Assembly (NCBI RefSeq): GCF_001858025.1
Contig: NZ_LZQD01000007.1
Coordinates: 196,240 to 260,239, forward strand
Reading direction: 5' to 3'
Length of the DNA stretch: 64,000 bases
From: Trichormus sp. NMC-1
Lineage (GTDB): Bacteria > Cyanobacteriota > Cyanobacteriia > Cyanobacteriales > Nostocaceae
The notes beneath the pieces are model-generated. The model made no database searches. It saw nothing but the letters and a program-made list of their open reading frames with translations, and was not told the DNA's origin. Below are positions 60,101-64,000 of the stretch, in pieces. Positions within the stretch are counted from its first letter, which is position 1. Each line of letters opens with the position of its first letter. Made by a program: the position numbers and the translations under genes.

Positions 60101-60730
60101 CAAAAGTCTTTTAACAGTAAGTTTTCAGAAATTTATCATACTCTCGATAAGTTACTAGATTTTGGTAAACTTGAACCTGGTTATATTAGTGGAGGTTTAT
60201 TAGTAGTTCCTATTGTTAATAATAAATTAGAAGAAACTTATCAAATGCGACTAGCTGATATATCAACCTACGCAAATGAAGAACTGTGGAAAAATATGCA
60301 CGAAATTATCCGTCGTAAATCTTCTTATCCAGGAAGTTTATCAGTAGCTATTAAAGATGCTATAGAATTGGTGAAAAATCTAAAAGATGATGTAAAGAAA
60401 ACACAAAGACTAGAACAGAGTAGTCAACACACAGATCAATATTATGCTTTACCATTATTTGCGTTTATTAGTGGTGAAGTGATGAAAGAATATTTTGAAA
60501 GTGAACCAAAAGAACCGGAAGATCAACTTTTTCGGGATATTTTATCTACCTACATTCGTTTATTATACCCTGTCGGTAACGTTTTACCCATAGGTCACAA
60601 TTATCAAGAATTTCCCTTTGTAGTGTTTAGAAGTTATAGCTTAGAAGAAATTAGAAATAAAGTCTTTACCGAAAAGTATCTTTTAAATTCTCATGAGTTA
60701 AATGTACTGAATTTGATTCTTTCTCAATAA
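57119..60730 (+). CDS. large SF2-type helicase, partner of the PIWI-like protein
   Basis: A 1203-aa protein. The motor lies in residues ~400-900: Walker A GNPGIGKTT (G414-T422), a Walker B-type IMIDEITGND (D615, E616), motif V-like ASGSRGLSFPKA and motif VI-like QVIYRGRG (Q854, R858, R860). This is superfamily 2, not AAA+. The N-terminal ~390 residues hold a segment ADTLILLRHRKEYRVICVDL (160-179, D161 and D178) whose strand-D-strand-D pattern recalls a PD-(D/E)xK nuclease core, but the lysine is absent. The C-terminal ~300 residues are helical and unassigned. Start ATG 57119 is preferred because the frame upstream to 57014 is palindromic repeat DNA. Confidence 0.75.
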   Translation: MKSKIAEDLGRLFEVGFNIGILAYIEEKKIQHRFGDLYRQELQQLKLFKIQQRVVDKVISTVERDMAKNWSIFFIQKGFLSGFNFFREYIKSTGWDKPYKFQNVEILYYQCRFNGDNSIGTYDTKDDFQWFSEVLSQFDNLDNISQDITRYKRKGEFLNADTLILLRHRKEYRVICVDLSVFSINTNEDVENIDYIEIIRRLLMRDISYLRSKSVFSNLRIDTESLGLEFSEGLKTYFTAFKYRDKESTKSIQAACYLHSFYEFLQKSTILPDTASVVFNSIGYSDRGISTISIQQENVDILKTCYQIYKHDSSPKEIPEARKQVLNQIKRSAYRSFERGKEFVDSLLEIPADKITILPRHTEKITGFINSVGTVPSELMNELGLTGNITLRDAHAELIKKALISQSTYIFLTGNPGIGKTTAIVDFLKAHIDEGFLFFYVSPRKQVNLDIIEKFKDKNTGKLSHDKLLAINTNSNLITNNFGRYTVQYTSNQRQGKFIEKSVDFLDSRDIEQKARRSDRFKRTKEDVIQDVGQKKLGVLNSICEAISTIVEQKISNNIIATASIQALKMTDAGNTLKHFDKIFRNAYNTPEGKVLPQKMQEISKRIKHLFIMIDEITGNDGGVEFLNGIHQIIEKYQLMDSQHGFNTKVIVADASIVDKNVIIQHLSDTSPEPDKIYFRRAVDIAQPLSVQPLKFKGLEATVINTNSYPASSLSLSYKVLIESCKFSEEGGLKQQYNLESGLQAEILKDIESLLQRLDVEQVIVYIQNKRKLAELIDKIKQHRGKFEKCIDYLEIHANISEDEKKEIQKFQENVKVIFMTASGSRGLSFPKAKHILVEIPNFEIEKNLMEVIQVIYRGRGNENIDNQDKELIFYLAERAVYYQDDPEISLQESALSLLNILLILKASIMTRIFGYGRIGRDNFILIPIGGKSVFAAGETFSAQMVNLIRQLKTEYQRTKSDVLLKQVYTNLENLLGRADFVIQNATESNYLTLQKSFNSKFSEIYHTLDKLLDFGKLEPGYISGGLLVVPIVNNKLEETYQMRLADISTYANEELWKNMHEIIRRKSSYPGSLSVAIKDAIELVKNLKDDVKKTQRLEQSSQHTDQYYALPLFAFISGEVMKEYFESEPKEPEDQLFRDILSTYIRLLYPVGNVLPIGHNYQEFPFVVFRSYSLEEIRNKVFTEKYLLNSHELNVLNLILSQ

Positions 60731-61092
60731 CCTCAGTTAGCAAAGAAAATATTTTCGCATTTTATGAGTTAAAGCTATTGACTGGCATCCAAAAATCTGA
60801 TAAAATTAATCTTGATAAGGAAGAACTATCCTTGTTGCTTAAACGAGTTTCAAAATATTAAGCAAAGCATTAATTCAAACCGAATAAATCTATATTTGTG
60901 CTGTCAATTACTTCATGAATTATTTTTTCAGATATAAAATATATTTCTAAGCAGTTCGTAACAACAGACAAATATTTTTTAACTGGTTATGTAGCTAAAG
61001 CTGCAAAACTAACTTCTTTAAATTCAAGAGACTAATGAAAATTCTTAGCAAGGGACATCTACCTAACTATTTTTACCCTTCTAGGTATTTAT
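60731..61092. other. AT-rich intergenic region, nothing recognised
   Basis: About 360 bases after the helicase gene. No open frame, repeat array or clear terminator is visible; the promoter of the 2TM protein gene must lie in its last part. Confidence 0.6.
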
Positions 61093-61461
61093 ATGACTTA
61101 CAGTTCAGAAGAAATGCAACAGATTCTCCAAAAAGCTTTTGCTCGTAAGCAGGAGGGAGAATTTTCTCAAGAGCAAATTATCGAGATTGCATTAGAACTA
61201 GGAGTTTCGTCCGAATCATTGCAAGCTGCTGAAAAAGAATGGTTAATACAGCAAGTAGAAATGAAAAAACAACAAATATCTAATTCTCAAAAACGTAAAG
61301 AATTCAAATCACACCTAATTTCTTTTATTGTGATCAATGGGTTTTTGATTTTATTGAACCTGTTCACAAGTCCTTCATATTTCTGGGCAATTTATCCCAT
61401 ATTAGGCTGGGGATTAGGTTTATTGCTTCATGGTATCAAGACTTATATGATCGAATCTTAA
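61093..61461 (+). CDS. 2TM domain protein with N-terminal helical segment
   Basis: A 122-aa protein. Residues 1-50 are an amphipathic helical segment (ARKQEGEFSQEQIIEIALEL) seen in SHOCT-like or DUF1707-like membrane sensors. Residues ~70-118 are the 2TM domain: KEFKSHLISFIVINGFLILL and YPILGWGLGLLLHGIK, two helices with a Trp-rich connector. Members often accompany regulators, but none is adjacent. Confidence 0.8.
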   Translation: MTYSSEEMQQILQKAFARKQEGEFSQEQIIEIALELGVSSESLQAAEKEWLIQQVEMKKQQISNSQKRKEFKSHLISFIVINGFLILLNLFTSPSYFWAIYPILGWGLGLLLHGIKTYMIES

Positions 61462-61474
61462 TCATATCCTGTAA

Positions 61475-61538
61475 GGGCGAAGCATTTGGGTGATAACTTA
61501 TCGCAGAAACGATTGATTTTCTGTCCAAATGCTTCGCC
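61475..61538. repeat. inverted repeat between convergent genes
   Basis: GGGCGAAGCATTTGG (61475-61489) pairs with CCAAATGCTTCGCCC (61524-61538), a 15-bp perfect stem with a 34-base loop. It sits between the 2TM gene and ndhD stops and may end transcription in both directions. Confidence 0.8.
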
Positions 61539-61545
61539 CCTACGA

Positions 61546-63153
61546 TTAATTAACTACTTCAGAACTTGCTAATGTTGGTGCTGTAAAGATTTGCGAGTAC
61601 AAATTAGTAGGTTGTTGACGAGCAATAACTGGCAACACTTGACGAGCATGAGCCGCAACTTCTACTGTTTTCACATCATAAGCTTGTGTCACCATCTTAG
61701 GATAGAAACCAATACCGATGATGGGAATTAACAAACAAGCAGTGATGAACAATTCGCGGGGTTTAACATCAGAGATAACAGCATCTAAATGTAACTCTTC
61801 GCTTTGCTCACCGTAGAACACTTGACGCAACATTGAAAGTAGATAAATCGGTGTCAAAATCACGCCAACTGCTGATAAGAAGATGACTACAACTTTGAAA
61901 TTGGAACTATAAACATCACTGGTGCCAATACCCAGGAATACCATCAACTCACCGACGAAACCACTCATACCGGGTAAAGCTAGAGAAGCCATGGAACCGA
62001 TAGTAAATAGTGCGAAGGTTTTGGGCATTACCTTAGCCATACCGCCCATTTTATCCATCATTAAGGTGTGGGTACGTTCGTAAGTCACACCAGACAAGAA
62101 GAACAAACTAGCTGCAATTAAACCGTGAGAAACCATCTGTAACACAGCACCGCTGATACCGATTTCTGTGTAAGAAGCAATCCCAATCAACACAAACCCC
62201 ATGTGGGCAATTGAAGAGTAAGCCAAACGGCGTTTGAGGTTGGTTTGAGCAAAGGCGCAACAAGCACCGTAAACTATGTTAACTACTCCTAAGACTGCTA
62301 AAACTGGAGCAAAGACAACGTGGGCATCTGCTAACATTTCCACGTTAAAGCGGATAAGTGCATAACCACCCATCTTCAACAACACACCAGCCAAAATCAT
62401 GGAACCAGGAGCAGATGCTTCACCGTGAGCATCAGGCAACCATGTGTGAAAAGGGAAAATTGGTAGTTTTACACCGTAAGCAATTAAAAAACCTGTATAT
62501 AGTGCTAGTTCTAAGGCTTGGGGATATTCTTTCATTCCCAATGCTGTCATGTTGAAGGTGACGTTATCACCATAGAATGCCATTGCAAAACCAGCTACGA
62601 GAATAAATATAGATGCGGCTGCGGTATAAATAATGAATTTGGTAGCTGCGTAGCGGCGGTTTTTTCCTCCCCAGATGGAAATTAGTAAGTAAACGGGTAC
62701 TAACTCTATTTCCCACATTAAGAAGAACATGAGCAAGTCTTGGGCGAGGAACACGCCTAATTGGGCGCTGTACATCACCAACATTAAGGCATAGAATAAA
62801 CGCGGCTTGTTGTCTACTTTCCAAGCCGCGAATATTGCGAGAGTGTTGATTAAGCCTGTTAAAAGTATCAGGGGCATTGACAAACCATCAACCCCGACAG
62901 CCCAGTTAAAACCAATCTGGGGTATCCAAGCATAGTTTTCTGTCAGTTGCAGGGCTGAACTTTGGAAGTCGTAGCTCTGCCAGAAGGCAAAAATCATTAA
63001 TGCAAAGTCTGCAAATGCTACTCCTAGCCCGTACCAGCGAACGGTTTTACCGTCTTTATCGGGGATGAAAGGGATGGCTAGGGTGGCCACTAAAGGGAGA
63101 AATATTATGGCTGACAACCAAGGAAGTTCTATGGCATTCATCACTTCTGACAA
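61546..63153 (-). CDS. ndhD: NAD(P)H-quinone oxidoreductase subunit 4 (NdhD)
   Basis: A 535-aa proton-pumping antiporter-like subunit of the thylakoid NDH-1 complex. It has about fourteen membrane helices and the family motifs: [36 protein letters not shown] with the discontinuous helix, and [14 protein letters not shown]. It carries cyclic electron flow and respiration; NdhD1/D2 versus the CO2-uptake forms D3/D4 cannot be settled from this gene alone, though sequence and length suit D1. ndhF is not adjacent upstream in the window. Confidence 0.95.
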   Translation of the reverse strand: MSEVMNAIELPWLSAIIFLPLVATLAIPFIPDKDGKTVRWYGLGVAFADFALMIFAFWQSYDFQSSALQLTENYAWIPQIGFNWAVGVDGLSMPLILLTGLINTLAIFAAWKVDNKPRLFYALMLVMYSAQLGVFLAQDLLMFFLMWEIELVPVYLLISIWGGKNRRYAATKFIIYTAAASIFILVAGFAMAFYGDNVTFNMTALGMKEYPQALELALYTGFLIAYGVKLPIFPFHTWLPDAHGEASAPGSMILAGVLLKMGGYALIRFNVEMLADAHVVFAPVLAVLGVVNIVYGACCAFAQTNLKRRLAYSSIAHMGFVLIGIASYTEIGISGAVLQMVSHGLIAASLFFLSGVTYERTHTLMMDKMGGMAKVMPKTFALFTIGSMASLALPGMSGFVGELMVFLGIGTSDVYSSNFKVVVIFLSAVGVILTPIYLLSMLRQVFYGEQSEELHLDAVISDVKPRELFITACLLIPIIGIGFYPKMVTQAYDVKTVEVAAHARQVLPVIARQQPTNLYSQIFTAPTLASSEVVN

Positions 63154-63401
63154 TATATTTTTGGTTTCGCTTTTGTTTACATTATATTAAGGAATCGTTA
63201 CTTTTGTAAACGTTTTTGCTCTTAATATTTGCTATCTTGGGCATTATTAGTAATAAATACTTACTCAAATGCCTTCGTGTCTATTCTAAAAGCAAAGTTT
63301 TGTAACGTCAACAAAAAAACGGCAACTAATGTTACCGCCTTCAGTTATAATCCTGATTTTTAATATCGAGTTTACATTTCTACAAAATTGATATCTAGTC
63401 T

Positions 63402-63935
63402 TTAGACAATACGGTTGACAATTGTCCATACTTCCCCATCAGAACGGACGTAGGGAACGGAGATGGTTTTAAATCCGGTAATAAAGGGTTTGTAGTAAAC
63501 TTGCCAATACATGGGACTAAGTTCATCAGCACAGGCTTTGAGGAATTTGATTTCTGTGGCTAGTTCCTGGGCGAGTTGATTAACCCGCAGGGCGTGAACT
63601 TGAGCCACTTTTTTGGCTTCTTCTAGCTGCTCCTGCTGTTGAGAAATGCGGATGGATAGGGCTGAACGCTTGCTTAGATAGCCTTGTTTTTGTTGTATCT
63701 CTCTTTCTAGAAATGTGATACCTTCGGTTAGCGCAGCGATCGCATCATCAATGCCTTTAAGTTCAGCCGATAATTGCACATTTTCTCTAGCTTGACGACG
63801 GTAAGCCTCAACTATTGCCTGAGGTGAATCATTCTCCCCAGACTCTACTTTATTATTAGTCAGGGCATCGCGTTCTTGCTGGAGCGCCTGAATTTGCTCG
63901 TTAAGTTCTTTTATCTGTACCTGCATTTGTTCCAT
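63402..63935 (-). CDS. coiled-coil protein, unknown function
   Basis: A 177-aa protein, family not recognised. Residues 1-25 (MQVQIKELNEQIQALQQERD) and ~60-135 are heptad-rich Gln/Glu/Leu coiled coils; the last ~40 residues form a small globular end (SPMYWQVYYKPFITGFKTI...VNRIV) that looks conserved. No signal peptide or TM helix. The start ATG 63935 lies close to STRR repeats at the window end. Not clearly linked to ndhD, from which it is separated by ~250 bases. Confidence 0.7.
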   Translation of the reverse strand: MEQMQVQIKELNEQIQALQQERDALTNNKVESGENDSPQAIVEAYRRQARENVQLSAELKGIDDAIAALTEGITFLEREIQQKQGYLSKRSALSIRISQQQEQLEEAKKVAQVHALRVNQLAQELATEIKFLKACADELSPMYWQVYYKPFITGFKTISVPYVRSDGEVWTIVNRIV

Positions 63936-63951
63936 ATGTATATTATTTTGG

Positions 63952-64000
63952 TAATTGGTAATTGGTAATTCCTCCCCTGCCTCCCCTGCCTCCCCTGCTC
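63952..64000. repeat. STRR arrays at the window end
   Basis: TTGGTAA units followed by CCTCCCCTG units running to the last base; the array is cut by the window edge. Confidence 0.85.

Noticed and set aside
63952..64000. Tandem repeats resembling a CRISPR array, here and at many other spacers
   Set aside because: Units are 7-9 bases and contiguous, with no unique spacers and no cas genes; they are STRR-type arrays.

Overview
The window comes from a filamentous, probably heterocyst-forming cyanobacterium of the Nostoc/Anabaena group. The evidence is an NdhD subunit, the variable chain of ferredoxin-thioredoxin reductase, a plant-type phytoene desaturase next to phytoene synthase, many GCGATCGC (HIP1) octamers, arrays of short tandem heptamer-like repeats between genes, and a protein that reads like the bacterial dynamin BDLP described from Nostoc punctiforme. 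No rRNA, CRISPR array, intact transposase or phage module was seen. One tRNA gene, tRNA-Ser(GCU), is present.

Layout. 0-2 kb: glmM and a small four-helix-bundle gene carrying an in-frame repeat insertion. 2.2-8.7 kb: a plus-strand exopolysaccharide cluster (polymerase/ligase-like membrane protein, acyltransferase, three glycosyltransferases), followed by a 1-Cys peroxiredoxin and two Uma2-family genes. 10.9-15.8 kb, minus strand: a TPR gene remnant, a dynamin-like GTPase with a C-terminal J domain, a BDLP orthologue and a small membrane protein. 16-22.4 kb: cysteine synthase, a solo antitoxin-like gene, a thioredoxin-like ferredoxin, a cyanobacterial hypothetical, a YgfZ-like protein, a secreted barrel-like protein and a NatB-like binding protein. 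22.5-31 kb: tRNA-Ser, crtB-crtP, nagZ, a small Asn-Gly-Gln repeat peptide with a double-glycine leader, mutL, a rhodanese-fold protein without its cysteine, and an adenosine deaminase.

31-42 kb is one long minus-strand signalling locus: two hybrid histidine kinases, an NMT1/THI5-like binding protein, a membrane GGDEF protein and a receiver-PAS-GGDEF regulator. It is scarred by segmental duplication, truncated gene copies, a 215-base net insertion that reads as a piece of a GH116 (GBA2-type) glucosylceramidase, and frameshifts. Comparing the paralogous copies inside the window lets these events be reconstructed.

42-53.9 kb is mostly housekeeping: purA, rplY (L25), an APH/P-loop kinase fusion, a YdcF protein, ftrV, a PP2C phosphatase, an NfeD-stomatin pair, zur, purS and purQ. 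54.0-60.7 kb holds two very large plus-strand genes of unrecognised family. The first (1006 aa) ends in a region whose strand/helix order resembles a PIWI/RNase H fold. The second (1203 aa) is an SF2-type helicase with a possible nuclease-like segment upstream of its P-loop. This pair is my best candidate for an undescribed nucleic-acid-targeting or defence system; the PIWI and nuclease assignments are inference only. 61-64 kb: a 2TM protein, ndhD and a coiled-coil protein.
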